A model generated the notes under the pieces. That model did no database searches and had not been told where the DNA came from. It saw nothing but the letters and a program-made list of their open reading frames with translations. The position numbers and the translations under genes are program-made. 64,000 nt of DNA from Clostridia bacterium (lineage in GTDB: Bacteria; Bacillota; Clostridia; Christensenellales; Aristaeellaceae): positions 1-64,000 of the forward strand of contig JAFRBK010000049.1 in NCBI GenBank assembly GCA_017404985.1, written 5' to 3'. Shown here piece after piece: positions 15,361-24,734 of the stretch; within the stretch, counting starts at the first letter, position 1; every line of letters begins with the position of its first letter.

Positions 15361-17865
15361 TTATCCCTTTTCCATTAAATCCTTTACCGCCAGGACCAGG
15401 AACATAAACCTGGTCGACCCGCCTCCCAGCACGTATTCCGTCTGCTGCCAGAGGAAGGGCCACGCTTTCAGTTCCGGAAAATCCGGCCGGATCAGGGCGG
15501 TTCCCGATACGGCTCCTCCGGGAATACAGGAATAATCCGCCCGGTTGAACCCGTATGCCGCCGTCACGGATTCCGTTCCGACGCCGGACACGAAGGATAC
15601 GCTGCGCCCCGGATGGCACCCGAGCACGAAGCTCAGCGCCTGGCAGGGCAGGCTGGCACTGAAAAGGTCCGGGAACGCACGGTGCAGGAAATAATGGTCG
15701 CATCCCATCCGCTGGATCTCCCATCCCGCGCCCCAGATATACGGGCGGTAGGGCACGCCATAGGGCGTCCGGGCCGTGATCCCGTCCATCGTTTCTTTCC
15801 ATCGGGCCAGGCTTTCCCGCAGCGAACCCGTGAACGCTTCATCATCCAGTTGTTTCATCACCCGGGCCGCAATCCATCCCAGCTGCCCTGGCTCGTCGGC
15901 AATGACGTCCACCGCCTGCAGCAGGGCATTCCGGTATATTTCTTCTCCCGTGGCCAGAAAGAGCTCCGCGGCCGCGTGCACCTGTGCTGTCTTTGCCGCT
16001 TTTTCCTCTCCCGGCATGGTTTGCACATACAGGGTCCGCGCAGTTTCCAGCGCCTGCGCCGCCAGGCCCGGGTTAAAGCCGCCCAGGGCCCTGTATACCG
16101 CCGCCAGGTGCGCCGCTGTTCTCAGCTCCCTCGCCGGGTTCTCCTCGGTAAATACCCAGCGGTCATCTTCGTCGCCGGCAACCCCCTCCGTCATGTTCGC
16201 GGCATCCCCCAGCATCACGTACTGGCGCAGGCCGGCGGCGATGATCCCGCGGTAAAGCCTGCCCAGCGCGTTCCAGCCGCCCAGCACCGCCAGGGTTCCG
16301 TGCTCGATCTGCTGCAGAAGGTCGTTTTTCCCGTCCGGATGGTGAATCTCCACGGTTTGCGTGCGCTGGTCAATGGTGGTGCTGTCCCATTCCACGTGGA
16401 ATGTTTCGTAGGCCAGCGCCAGCAGATAGGCTTCACCGGACTGGGATTCAACCCGCAGGTCAAAGTCGCCCGCATCATGCCATCCGCCCCGGTTCAGTCC
16501 CGGAACATGGTCCCCCGGCCGGAATCCGGTCAGGGTATCCGGCCCCTGGCTGTATCCGTCAATATGGTTCCGGCCGACAGGCGCCATCCGCGCGTCGTCC
16601 ATATGGCACCGCCCGTGCCACACCCGGTATTTCTCATTCACCCGCATATGGCACATCTGGATCGGCAGGAAGTATTCCAGCACCGGCTGCCATACGCTGC
16701 GGTCAAACACATCCTCTCCGATCAGGAACATGCCGGAGAAGCTTTCCCCGCGGGAAACCTGATACAGGCCGGCTTCGGCCACGTCCGTAAAGTCAAAGCA
16801 TTCATACCGGTACCGCAGAAAGCGCCCGCGATCCTCTCCCGGCCCCTGCCGGACCGCTGTCCTTCCGTTGGCATCCGTCCGCCAGAGAACAAACGGCTCC
16901 CGGGTTTCATCCCGGCGGTCCATCTCCGCCACGGCCATTTTCGGCTGTCCCGGCATATATCCCACCTGAGACACCTGAATCCGCGGGCCGTCCATCCAGC
17001 CCTCAGCCGCCCGCGGCGTAATCAGCCATTCTGCCGCATGGCTGCCCTTTGCGAACAGCGGGGAACTCAGCACAAACCATCCGTTGTTATGGCTGATCCG
17101 CCCGTCATACAGCCGCAGTTCCTCCCCCAGCGTTTCCACCGTCATCTGCAGCAGGGGATCCCCGGGGCAGAGGGTAAAGCGCTTTCCTGCGGCATAGGGC
17201 GCCGCCGTTTCCTCATCGCCCCGCAGCGGGCTGAATGCACTGCCCTTTTCCATCAGCGCATCCGCGTATTCCTCCGTCCTGCCTGGATGCGGCGCCAGGC
17301 CGGCCGCATAGATCGACTCCCTGCGTTCCACAGGGCCCGCGGGCTGCCGGGGGAAAAAGCCCGCCCGGCCGTCCATGATCCAGGGCTTGCCGAACAGCAA
17401 TCCCGGAAACAGCTCCAGGTTGAAGAACAGCGGATGCTCCCCGGCCGGCGGGAGCATCCCGTCCGGATCCACCGTAACGCGGACGGATTCCCCTTCCACA
17501 TGGACGGAAACCGTGTAGGAAAAAGCACAGTCCGGATAAACCATCGGGTTGAATCCCTGCAGGTGCCGTTCATCATCCGGATAGCGAAGCACCGTATCAA
17601 TCCGCTGCCTGTCGGCATGCACAGCCCGGCTGACCTGTTTCGGAACCGGCTGCCACTGGCCGGGCGTCGGTTCAAACCGGACATCCCCATTGGCGGCCAC
17701 GCGTTCCCCGTGCATCAGAATGCTGACTCCGCCCTGGTGCCCCTCCGGATAAATATCCTCAAAGGCGATCACATCCACGCCCTGGTTGCTGAAATATCCT
17801 GCCTCCGGATCCAGCCAGAATCCTGCTGAATGGTTCTTTGCTTTCATCTCTGCTCCGTTTCTCAT
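15361..17865 (-). CDS. Glycoside hydrolase family 9-like enzyme, intracellular
   Basis: The C-terminal 450 residues look like a GH9 (alpha/alpha)6 barrel: GGWHDAGDFD carries the catalytic base Asp motif, GCHPGRSVSFVSGVGTES is the GH9 helix motif, and a Glu in WPFLWQQTEYVLGGG fits the acid. An Ig-like CelD_N domain precedes it (IQVSQVGYMPGQPKMAV). The first 290 residues are an extra, unidentified beta-rich domain. No signal peptide is seen, so it probably acts on imported oligosaccharides. Start: ATG at 17865 or 17847, both with purine-rich ribosome binding sites. It follows the glycosidase-like gene by 43 bp, so the two are likely cotranscribed. Substrate (beta-glucan or glucosaminide) is not determined. 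Confidence 0.82.
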   Translation of the reverse strand: MRNGAEMKAKNHSAGFWLDPEAGYFSNQGVDVIAFEDIYPEGHQGGVSILMHGERVAANGDVRFEPTPGQWQPVPKQVSRAVHADRQRIDTVLRYPDDERHLQGFNPMVYPDCAFSYTVSVHVEGESVRVTVDPDGMLPPAGEHPLFFNLELFPGLLFGKPWIMDGRAGFFPRQPAGPVERRESIYAAGLAPHPGRTEEYADALMEKGSAFSPLRGDEETAAPYAAGKRFTLCPGDPLLQMTVETLGEELRLYDGRISHNNGWFVLSSPLFAKGSHAAEWLITPRAAEGWMDGPRIQVSQVGYMPGQPKMAVAEMDRRDETREPFVLWRTDANGRTAVRQGPGEDRGRFLRYRYECFDFTDVAEAGLYQVSRGESFSGMFLIGEDVFDRSVWQPVLEYFLPIQMCHMRVNEKYRVWHGRCHMDDARMAPVGRNHIDGYSQGPDTLTGFRPGDHVPGLNRGGWHDAGDFDLRVESQSGEAYLLALAYETFHVEWDSTTIDQRTQTVEIHHPDGKNDLLQQIEHGTLAVLGGWNALGRLYRGIIAAGLRQYVMLGDAANMTEGVAGDEDDRWVFTEENPARELRTAAHLAAVYRALGGFNPGLAAQALETARTLYVQTMPGEEKAAKTAQVHAAAELFLATGEEIYRNALLQAVDVIADEPGQLGWIAARVMKQLDDEAFTGSLRESLARWKETMDGITARTPYGVPYRPYIWGAGWEIQRMGCDHYFLHRAFPDLFSASLPCQALSFVLGCHPGRSVSFVSGVGTESVTAAYGFNRADYSCIPGGAVSGTALIRPDFPELKAWPFLWQQTEYVLGGGSTRFMFLVLAVKDLMEKG

Positions 17866-17908
17866 CTCTGTCCTCTGGCCGGCAGCTGTATCCCGGCCGG
17901 ATCTGTTT

Positions 17909-19669
17909 TTACCGAATCACCTTCAGGTATGTGCTCTTTCCCGGCGCAGAGGGAATCTCAAACACATATTCAGGCTCCTCCGTGCGGGAAAGCGCGCCGT
18001 CCTGCCGCTTATGCGGCCCGGGCAGCGGCAGCGAATCCCTGTAAACCATGCCGGTTTCCAGATCCTGAATTCCCTTGCATGCTCCCCGGACAACGATCTT
18101 TGCGCAGGAGAGCATCGGCCGGAAGGAGTGCAGGCAGAAGGTTTCATTGTTATAAGCCAGCAGGCTCCACTTGGGTTCGGAAGCCAGATAGAAGGGCTGG
18201 CCCGCGCTGATCTGCTTGTTCAGCGCCGCAATCACCTCCGCCGGCAGCTTGTACAGGTCCGCAAAGTTTTCCGGCACATTCAGGACCAGCAACCGGCCTT
18301 TGCCGTAGAAATCCTCCGTCAAAACGGGGAAATTGTCCTCCCCGGACAGCATCAGCACGTCCGCCCAGGTCGCATTGGTCTTGTAATCCAGCACCTCGAA
18401 CATCACTTTTTCCGCGCCGCGGCCGTACCGGATCATGCCGTAGTCGAAGTCGCACATATCCACCATATACCGATCGCCCATGGCGTGCCGGTGGGTCAGG
18501 CGGACGCTGGTCATGTCCTGAATGCCCCGGTCCCAGGTCTCGTGGAGAAAACCGGTGGTGACGATGGCTTTGCCGCCGCCCCGGACACAGGCTTCCAGCT
18601 TCTCCACGGCGTCCGGCATGCAGGCCGCCCGCTGGGTCAGCAGCACGGCCGGCGCATTTTCCGGGAACTCCGGAGACATCTCCAGCTGTAGGCCGCACAT
18701 GCCCAGATAGCTGCACAGCTGGTCCTCGCCTTCCGCACCGAAGGGTTCCCACACAGCCGTGCCGGCAGGATGCCCTGCCTGGTCCAGGAACGCGTCCGTT
18801 CTTCTGAGCACCGGATCCATGGCAGGAAGCGCCGGAGATCCCAGCAGAGACGGGAAATTGAACAGGGTCAGCTCCCGGGCGCCGCCGAGGAAGGTGAACT
18901 CCGCCTGCTCCAGGAAACGGCTGATGTTGTCGCCCGAACCGCCCAGGTCGATCCATCCGCCGCCGTTCCGCCCGAGCGCCGCGTTTTCCATCAGGCGGAC
19001 CTCGCTGTAAGACGCGTAGCGCTGCAGATGCTGGGCTGCATAGAAAGGTTCCCGGGTTTCCGTCCCGGTATAAATCATGTCAAAGATGTCCTTCTGAATG
19101 CCCGGGTTGTAGCCCGTCGCCTGATGGCTTTCATACCAGTTGGGATATTTGATGATAAAATTCAGCCCGGGATGGACGCGGTGCGCCTCCTCCACGATTT
19201 CCTGGGAGAATTCCTTCATCTGTTCCTGGCGGAAATCCTTCCAGCTCCGGTTTCCCTTCGCCGCAATGCACATTTCGCACCGGCAGGAGGTGAAATAGAA
19301 GTCATCCAGGATGATTTCATCGAAGGCTTCAGCCGCTTCGCGCACAATGCGCAGGTATTCTTTCCGGTGCGCAGGATCCGAAAAGCAGAACGTATCGAAC
19401 AGGGACGGTTTCTGAATCCCGTCCACCAGCACGGTGGAGGTGATTCCACCGGATACTTTCACGCCGTAGCTCTCTATGGCAGCCCTGATTTCCTTCAGCC
19501 GCTGAACGGGGATGTCCGTCTGGGCCCGGTGGTTTTCCACATATACCTTGCTCAGCGGCAGGCAGCGGAGATATGTCTCCATGCCCTGCCGGATCTGTTC
19601 ATCCGTCGCTTCCGCCCCGTAATAGGCATACATATAGCTGGCCACGCTGAAATGCCTGTATTTTTCCAT
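17909..19669 (-). CDS. Putative glycosidase-like protein, TIM-barrel type, family not identified
   Basis: I do not recognise a named family. The protein (586 aa) lacks a signal peptide. Its N-terminal half reads like a TIM-barrel glycosidase: SYMYAYYGAEATDE, GGITSTVLVDG, the acidic strand end EIILDDFYFTSCRCEMC (with a Cys trio), FIIKYPNWYE and DMIYTGTETRE. The middle resembles the glutamine-amidotransferase-like domain of beta-galactosidase-like enzymes (AVEKLEACVRGGGKAIVTTG), and the end is beta-rich. The ATG at 19669 has GGAGG 8 bases upstream. It lies directly upstream of the GH9-like gene, which supports a joint role in carbohydrate breakdown. Confidence 0.6.
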   Translation of the reverse strand: MEKYRHFSVASYMYAYYGAEATDEQIRQGMETYLRCLPLSKVYVENHRAQTDIPVQRLKEIRAAIESYGVKVSGGITSTVLVDGIQKPSLFDTFCFSDPAHRKEYLRIVREAAEAFDEIILDDFYFTSCRCEMCIAAKGNRSWKDFRQEQMKEFSQEIVEEAHRVHPGLNFIIKYPNWYESHQATGYNPGIQKDIFDMIYTGTETREPFYAAQHLQRYASYSEVRLMENAALGRNGGGWIDLGGSGDNISRFLEQAEFTFLGGARELTLFNFPSLLGSPALPAMDPVLRRTDAFLDQAGHPAGTAVWEPFGAEGEDQLCSYLGMCGLQLEMSPEFPENAPAVLLTQRAACMPDAVEKLEACVRGGGKAIVTTGFLHETWDRGIQDMTSVRLTHRHAMGDRYMVDMCDFDYGMIRYGRGAEKVMFEVLDYKTNATWADVLMLSGEDNFPVLTEDFYGKGRLLVLNVPENFADLYKLPAEVIAALNKQISAGQPFYLASEPKWSLLAYNNETFCLHSFRPMLSCAKIVVRGACKGIQDLETGMVYRDSLPLPGPHKRQDGALSRTEEPEYVFEIPSAPGKSTYLKVIR

Positions 19670-19835
19670 TCTTCCTGCCTCCAGAAGCTCCGGCCGGGGC
19701 ACAAAAAACCGCGGCCCGATTTTGATCCTATTGTATCCATCGGTCCCGCGGAAAGCTTATCATTTTTTGACGGTGAACTGCTAACTTTTTGTTTTCAGCG
19801 TTTGTCAATCATCTCCGGGATCATAGCGGCCATCT

Positions 19836-21923
19836 TCACTTTTTTACCCGAATATTGGTAAGGGCTACCTGGTCGCCCGTCAGCGCCGCATAAACCGTGC
19901 CCTTTCTCTCCTCGGCGGATTCGGGCAGTGTGGTCACACCCTTCACGGACAGCCCGAGGTTTTCCGTGCTGACTGTGATCCGGTTTCCGTCGATGGCAAA
20001 CGCCACGGTGCAGTCGTAGCCTTCCTTATTCCCCTTCTTCCAGGCGTCCCAGCCCTCGAACGTGTCTTCCCGGTTGGCAATGATCCGGTTCTGGACCTGG
20101 TCGTCCGCCGCCCAGTCCTCGCCGTCCAGGCGGATCACCGCGTATTCCTGGTATCCTTTCCCGCCCACCATGCCGTCTTCCGCCCGGAACAGGATGATAT
20201 ACGGGCAGTGCCAGATCAGCCGGGCCGTAGGCAGGCTCATCGTATGGAAAGTAAGCTCCATCCCGTCTGTCACGGGAATGCCGGCTGAGGAAGCAGTCCG
20301 GATCCCGTCCACCTGCACATTCGGAATATCGCCAGACGGGCCGCTGATATAGCTGATTTCCTCCGCGATCCGCGGAATATAGCCGTCCGCCACAGTGCCC
20401 GGCACCTTTTCAATATGAACGTCCCCGATATAGCAATGCTTACCCGTCAGTCCGATATAGGCATACCGGGAGCTGTCCGGCAGGGCAACGGTCACCGTCG
20501 TCGTTTTCCGTCCCTCTGTAATCCGGATCATCACATGGTCCCTGACCTTGACCGTTTCGATGTCGTACACCGTCCTGCCGTCGGCTTCCCCCTCCGCCGG
20601 CGCAGGCCCGTCAGCTTCCTCCACGGAGGTTTCAATCGCCCGCGCGCCGTGGTTCACAGCCGTGCCGTTGAGCCACACCTCGCAGTATTCAAAGTAATTG
20701 AGATTGCGGATCGTGTCCTCCTCGTCGTGGACCCGGGCATCCAGGGAGTCAAACAGAATGAGGGCCGGCGCGGTCTGGTCATCCTGCGGTTCCTCATCCC
20801 GGTAGGACAGGTGGATTTTCGTAATCGCCGGGATAACGATGATGCCCTCTGAAATCTCACTCCTGTATTCGGCGCAGTGCATTTCGTTGTTGCCGGCGAG
20901 CTCCTGCACCGCTTCCCGTTCCTTCATGCGGTACTCGCCGTCCTGATCGATCATATCCCGCATGATCATGGCCATCTGGGGATCAAACTGCATCCCCGCG
21001 CCTGCCACAATCTCCTCCCGGATGATCTGCTGGGGAATCGCCCGCCGGTAGCTCCGGTTGGAAGACATGGCGTCGTAGGCATCCGCCACGGAGATGATTC
21101 GGGCAATCTCGGGAATGTCTTCCCCTTTCAGCCCGTCCGGATACCCCTTGCCGTCGTACCGTTCGTGGTGGTAATGGGCGCCGACGCTGATATACGGGTA
21201 ATCCCGGATGCTGCTGAGAATCTGGTTGCTCAGCACGGGATGCTTCTTGATCTCTTCGTATTCCTCTTTCGTCAGCTTGCCCTTTTTGTTGATAATGGCA
21301 TCGGAAATGCCGATCTTGCCCACGTCATGCAGAAGGCCGGCATAATAGACCTTCTTGCATTCCTCGTCGCTCTTTCCCATTCCCCGGGCAATCCGTTCCG
21401 CATATTCCGCCACCCGTACGGAGTGCCCGTGGGAGTATTCATCCTTTGCGTCGATCGCCGTCACCAGCGCCGTGGCGGTCTGTTCAAACAGGCGCTCGGA
21501 GATCTTCTGCCGTTCCGTCAGCTGTTTGATCTCCTCCTGCTGGTATTCCTCAATCTTCTTGTCCCGGGACCGGATCAGAATAATCGCCACCACGGTCAGC
21601 AGGGAACTGAAAATGCCCGGAATCGATCCCAGGCTTTGGTCCACGATCACGTTTCTTAACCAGATCGGCGTCTGGATCAGCAGCAGCGCCAGGGAAATGA
21701 GGAACCCGCGCTTCCCGTAAAGCACCGCCAGGAAAATAACACAGATATTGGAAACAGAAGAGACTACGCCGGCAAAGGTTGCGACCGGCAGGCGGGAATT
21801 GCCGATGACGATCATATTCTGGGACCGGGAAACCAGCGGAGTAACCACCGATGCCGCAATATACAGCATCAGCAGCACAACAAACCAGATCATCTCCGTC
21901 CGCTTCTGTCTGTCATCCTTCAT
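19836..21923 (-). CDS. Membrane HD-GYP c-di-GMP phosphodiesterase with a C-terminal beta-rich domain
   Basis: Residues 10-118 form about four membrane helices, followed by a charged coiled-coil linker (residues 120-145) and an HD-GYP domain. That domain has HSVRVAEYAERIARG, HD at 199-200 (LLHDVGKIGI) and HHERYDGKGYPDGL at 252-265, so it should hydrolyse c-di-GMP. The last 330 residues form an unrecognised beta-rich region. It contains VNGVxx-like and FEGWDAWKKGNKEGYDCTVA stretches that resemble carbohydrate-binding or DUF-type jelly rolls. A GGAGGA ribosome binding site supports the ATG at 21923. Confidence 0.9.
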   Translation of the reverse strand: MKDDRQKRTEMIWFVVLLMLYIAASVVTPLVSRSQNMIVIGNSRLPVATFAGVVSSVSNICVIFLAVLYGKRGFLISLALLLIQTPIWLRNVIVDQSLGSIPGIFSSLLTVVAIILIRSRDKKIEEYQQEEIKQLTERQKISERLFEQTATALVTAIDAKDEYSHGHSVRVAEYAERIARGMGKSDEECKKVYYAGLLHDVGKIGISDAIINKKGKLTKEEYEEIKKHPVLSNQILSSIRDYPYISVGAHYHHERYDGKGYPDGLKGEDIPEIARIISVADAYDAMSSNRSYRRAIPQQIIREEIVAGAGMQFDPQMAMIMRDMIDQDGEYRMKEREAVQELAGNNEMHCAEYRSEISEGIIVIPAITKIHLSYRDEEPQDDQTAPALILFDSLDARVHDEEDTIRNLNYFEYCEVWLNGTAVNHGARAIETSVEEADGPAPAEGEADGRTVYDIETVKVRDHVMIRITEGRKTTTVTVALPDSSRYAYIGLTGKHCYIGDVHIEKVPGTVADGYIPRIAEEISYISGPSGDIPNVQVDGIRTASSAGIPVTDGMELTFHTMSLPTARLIWHCPYIILFRAEDGMVGGKGYQEYAVIRLDGEDWAADDQVQNRIIANREDTFEGWDAWKKGNKEGYDCTVAFAIDGNRITVSTENLGLSVKGVTTLPESAEERKGTVYAALTGDQVALTNIRVKK

Positions 21924-22085
21924 CCGTCGTTCCTCCGTTGGGACAAGGTAAGGCTACCAATTGTAAAACTGTATCATATTCTGCCCCAATTTGCCACATC
22001 CCGACGGTTTTTTCCCTGTCTGCTCCTGCCAGTTTTTCCATGTTTGTTGTCCGGCCGCCCGGTTCCCGCGGCAGCGAACAGGAGG

Positions 22086-23933
22086 TTACGCTTCAATCTC
22101 TTTATTGAACTGGGTTTCGTAGAGCTCCTGGTACGTCCCGCCGGCATGCACCAGATCCTTGTGTTTCCCTCTTTCCACGATTTCCCCGTCCCGCACCACC
22201 AGGATTTCATCCGCGTGAAGAATAGTGGAAAGCCTGTGGGCAATCAGGATGGAGGTCCGTTCCTCGATCAGGGGATTGATGGCCGCCTGGATCGCCGCCT
22301 CCGAAATGGAATCCAGCGCGGAGGTCGCTTCGTCAAAGATCAGGAGCGCCGGATCCTTCAGCAGGGCCCGGGCGATCGAAATCCGCTGTTTCTCACCGCC
22401 GGAGAGCTTCAGGCCGCGGTTGCCGACCATGGTATCCAAACCGTCCGGCTGCTTGCTGATGAAATCGTAGATATTCGCCTTTTTGCAGGCGTCGATCATC
22501 TCCTCTTCCGTGGCATCTTCCTTCGCGTACCGCAGGTTTTCCCGGATGGTGCCGTTGAAGAGGTAGGTTTCCTGGGTCACCACGCCAACCTCGTCGCGCA
22601 GGGACTTCAGCGTCAGGTCCCGCACGTCGGTGCCGTCGAACAGGACGCGGCCCTCCGTCGGGTCCCACAGCCGCGGAATCAGGTTCACAATGGTGCTCTT
22701 CCCGCTTCCGCTGGGCCCGACAATAGCCACACAGTCCCCGCTGTGCAGGGTAAAGCTGATGTCCTTCAGGATCATCCTGTCCCCGTCGTAGGTGAAGTAA
22801 ACATGCTCGAAGTCGATTTCTCCCTTCGCGTTGGTCAGCACCTTCGCGTCAGGCTTGTCCTCGATCTCGGGCTTCATGTCGTAGTATTCAAAGATGCGGG
22901 TAAACATGGCCATGGACCGGATCCAGTCCACCTGGATATTCAGCAGGCTGTTCACCGGGCCGTACATCCGGCCCAGCAGCGCCACCAGCACGGTGATGTC
23001 GCCGACGCTGAGGCTGCTGTCGTATTTCATGATCAGGATGCCGCCGACCAGGTACAACAGCATCGGCCCGATGGTGGTCAGGGTGCTCAGCAGCATGAAG
23101 AACCAGCGCCCGGCCATTCTTTCCCGGATGCTCAGTTTGATCATCCTGCCGTTGGCTTCCTCATACTTCTGGTATTCGGTTTCCTCCCGTCCGAAAAGCT
23201 TCACCAGCAGCTGGCCGCTGACGGAAAGGGTCTCGTTCAGGATGCCGTTGATCTCGTCGTTGCAGGCCTGGGCTTCCCCGGCCAGCTCCCAGCGCCTTTT
23301 CCCGGCCATCCGGGTGGGCAGGGTAAACAGAGGCACAATCGCGATGCCTACCAGCGCCAGGATCCAGTTTTTCTGGAACATGGCGATTACGGCCACCACC
23401 AGCGTGATCGAATTGGAAAGAATGCTGGAAAAGGTATTGGTAATCACGGATTCAACGCCAGAGATATCGCTGGTCATGCGGGTGATGATATCCCCCTGGT
23501 TGGCCGAGGTGAAAAACCGCTGGGACATTTTCTGCAGATGGCGGTACATCTGGTTCCGCATGTCATAGGAGATGTGCTGGGCAATCCAGCTGTTCAGATA
23601 GGATTCACCCACCTTGATCAGGTTGGAAGCCAGCGTCAGCCCGAAGGAGATCACAATCAGCTTGATCAGGGCTGAGATGCCGGCCCCGAACCATCCGCCC
23701 ATGTCCTTGCCGGTCAGCACGTCGACGATGTTGCCCGTCAGGATGGACGGGAACAGGCTGCATACGGAGGATACCGCAATGCAGACCAGCACCAGCACCA
23801 GCTGCTTCCAGTAGGGTTTCAGATAGGAGAATACCCGCGCCAGCAGCTCCTTCGTGATCTTCGGGGCATTCTTCTTTTCCTCATCCGTCAGATAATTGGC
23901 CCTTCCGCGCGGGCCGCCTCCGCCTCCTGCCAT
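22086..23933 (-). CDS. ABC exporter, fused permease and ATPase (multidrug/lipid type)
   Basis: This half-transporter (615 aa) has a six-helix permease domain (about residues 40-330) and a C-terminal ATPase with Walker A (VGPSGSGKSTIV), Q-loop (VTQETYLFNGTI), signature LSGGEKQR, Walker B (LLIFDEATSALD) and the H-loop (IAHRLSTI). It is of the MsbA/LmrA/BmrA type and would act as a homodimer or with a partner. The N-terminus MAGGGGGPRGRANYL is common in Clostridia members. AAAGGAG precedes the ATG. The gene stands alone between the HD-GYP gene and a divergent hypothetical gene. The substrate cannot be told from sequence. Confidence 0.92.
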   Translation of the reverse strand: MAGGGGGPRGRANYLTDEEKKNAPKITKELLARVFSYLKPYWKQLVLVLVCIAVSSVCSLFPSILTGNIVDVLTGKDMGGWFGAGISALIKLIVISFGLTLASNLIKVGESYLNSWIAQHISYDMRNQMYRHLQKMSQRFFTSANQGDIITRMTSDISGVESVITNTFSSILSNSITLVVAVIAMFQKNWILALVGIAIVPLFTLPTRMAGKRRWELAGEAQACNDEINGILNETLSVSGQLLVKLFGREETEYQKYEEANGRMIKLSIRERMAGRWFFMLLSTLTTIGPMLLYLVGGILIMKYDSSLSVGDITVLVALLGRMYGPVNSLLNIQVDWIRSMAMFTRIFEYYDMKPEIEDKPDAKVLTNAKGEIDFEHVYFTYDGDRMILKDISFTLHSGDCVAIVGPSGSGKSTIVNLIPRLWDPTEGRVLFDGTDVRDLTLKSLRDEVGVVTQETYLFNGTIRENLRYAKEDATEEEMIDACKKANIYDFISKQPDGLDTMVGNRGLKLSGGEKQRISIARALLKDPALLIFDEATSALDSISEAAIQAAINPLIEERTSILIAHRLSTILHADEILVVRDGEIVERGKHKDLVHAGGTYQELYETQFNKEIEA

Positions 23934-24043
23934 GCTTTCTGTGCTCCTTTCCCGGATTCGCGTTCGTCTTCATTGTCCTTCCATTTCAGGAAACATTGTA
24001 CCATTCCGCCCCGTCAAATTACAACTGTAAATAAAAAAGGAAT

Positions 24044-24072
24044 TTGGCAAAGCCATCGAGAAATAGTAATAC
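24044..24072 (+). promoter_or_regulatory. Possible promoter of the 24.1-kb hypothetical gene
   Basis: TTGGCA (24044-24049) and TAATAC (24067-24072) are 17 bp apart. A small hairpin, TTGGCAT-TTC-ATGCCAA in reverse complement, lies just downstream before the ribosome binding site. The boxes are only moderate matches to the consensus. Confidence 0.4.
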
Positions 24073-24112
24073 AGAGAATGGCATGAAATGCCAATGATGA
24101 AGGAGGTTTACC

Positions 24113-24637
24113 ATGGTTGAATTAAGCAATGAAAGAGTTGAGAAGATTCTGCACGAGGAAACGAAGAAAACGGAAGCCCTGACAACAATTCTTCGCGGGA
24201 TCTATGCCAAATACGTGGACCTGTATGAGAATTACATTGCAAACTGGGAAGACCTGAACAATGATAAAATCGATGCGTTCAGAAAACAGAACGAAGAAAT
24301 CAGAAGCCTGATCAAGTATTATTACATGGATATTCCCCAGGATGTCTGCTCTGAACTCAATAAGTTCGAGGAAAAGGTCAATGAGAATCTGCTTGGGCGT
24401 GACTGGAAGATGCATCTTTATGACGCTTATGAGAAATTCAAAGAGGATAACGATGAGTGGGATATGAGTGAAGACTATTATAAGGCAGCGTTTAAAAAAT
24501 ATGCTCTGAAAGAATTCTATAAGGCCATGGAAGAGATTTTCAGAGACGGCTTCGGCACGGGCAGCCAGACGGCGAAAAATGTTATGGAGGGGATCTCCGG
24601 CCTGTTGTTCGGAGGGGGAAGAGGAAAAGACAGGTAA
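24113..24637 (+). CDS. Hypothetical cytosolic helical protein, 174 aa
   Basis: I do not recognise a family. The protein is rich in Glu, Lys and aromatic residues and appears almost entirely helical. It has charged amphipathic stretches (NERVEKILHEETKKTEALTT, NKFEEKVNENLLGRDW) and a glycine-rich tail (SGLLFGGGRGKDR). There are no Cys, membrane segments or signal peptide. Its initiation site is strong (AAGGAGG 7 bases before the ATG at 24113) and it is followed by a terminator, so it is a real single-gene unit. Its base composition is more AT-rich than its neighbours, which could mean recent acquisition. Confidence 0.7.
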   Translation: MVELSNERVEKILHEETKKTEALTTILRGIYAKYVDLYENYIANWEDLNNDKIDAFRKQNEEIRSLIKYYYMDIPQDVCSELNKFEEKVNENLLGRDWKMHLYDAYEKFKEDNDEWDMSEDYYKAAFKKYALKEFYKAMEEIFRDGFGTGSQTAKNVMEGISGLLFGGGRGKDR

Positions 24638-24697
24638 GCCGCTTTTGCGCATGAACGCCATCCGGGGGCTTTCGGGGCAATTCTGCCCCGACACACC

Positions 24698-24733
24698 GGA
24701 AAAAAGCCCGGCCGCACTGGCCGGGCTTTTTCG
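24698..24733. terminator. Bidirectional terminator between convergent genes
   Basis: The hairpin AAAAAGCCCGGCC-GCACT-GGCCGGGCTTTTT has an A-run on one side and a T-run on the other, so it can end transcription from both sides. It lies between the hypothetical gene (plus) and the DUF362 gene (minus). Confidence 0.9.
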
Positions 24734-24734
24734 G

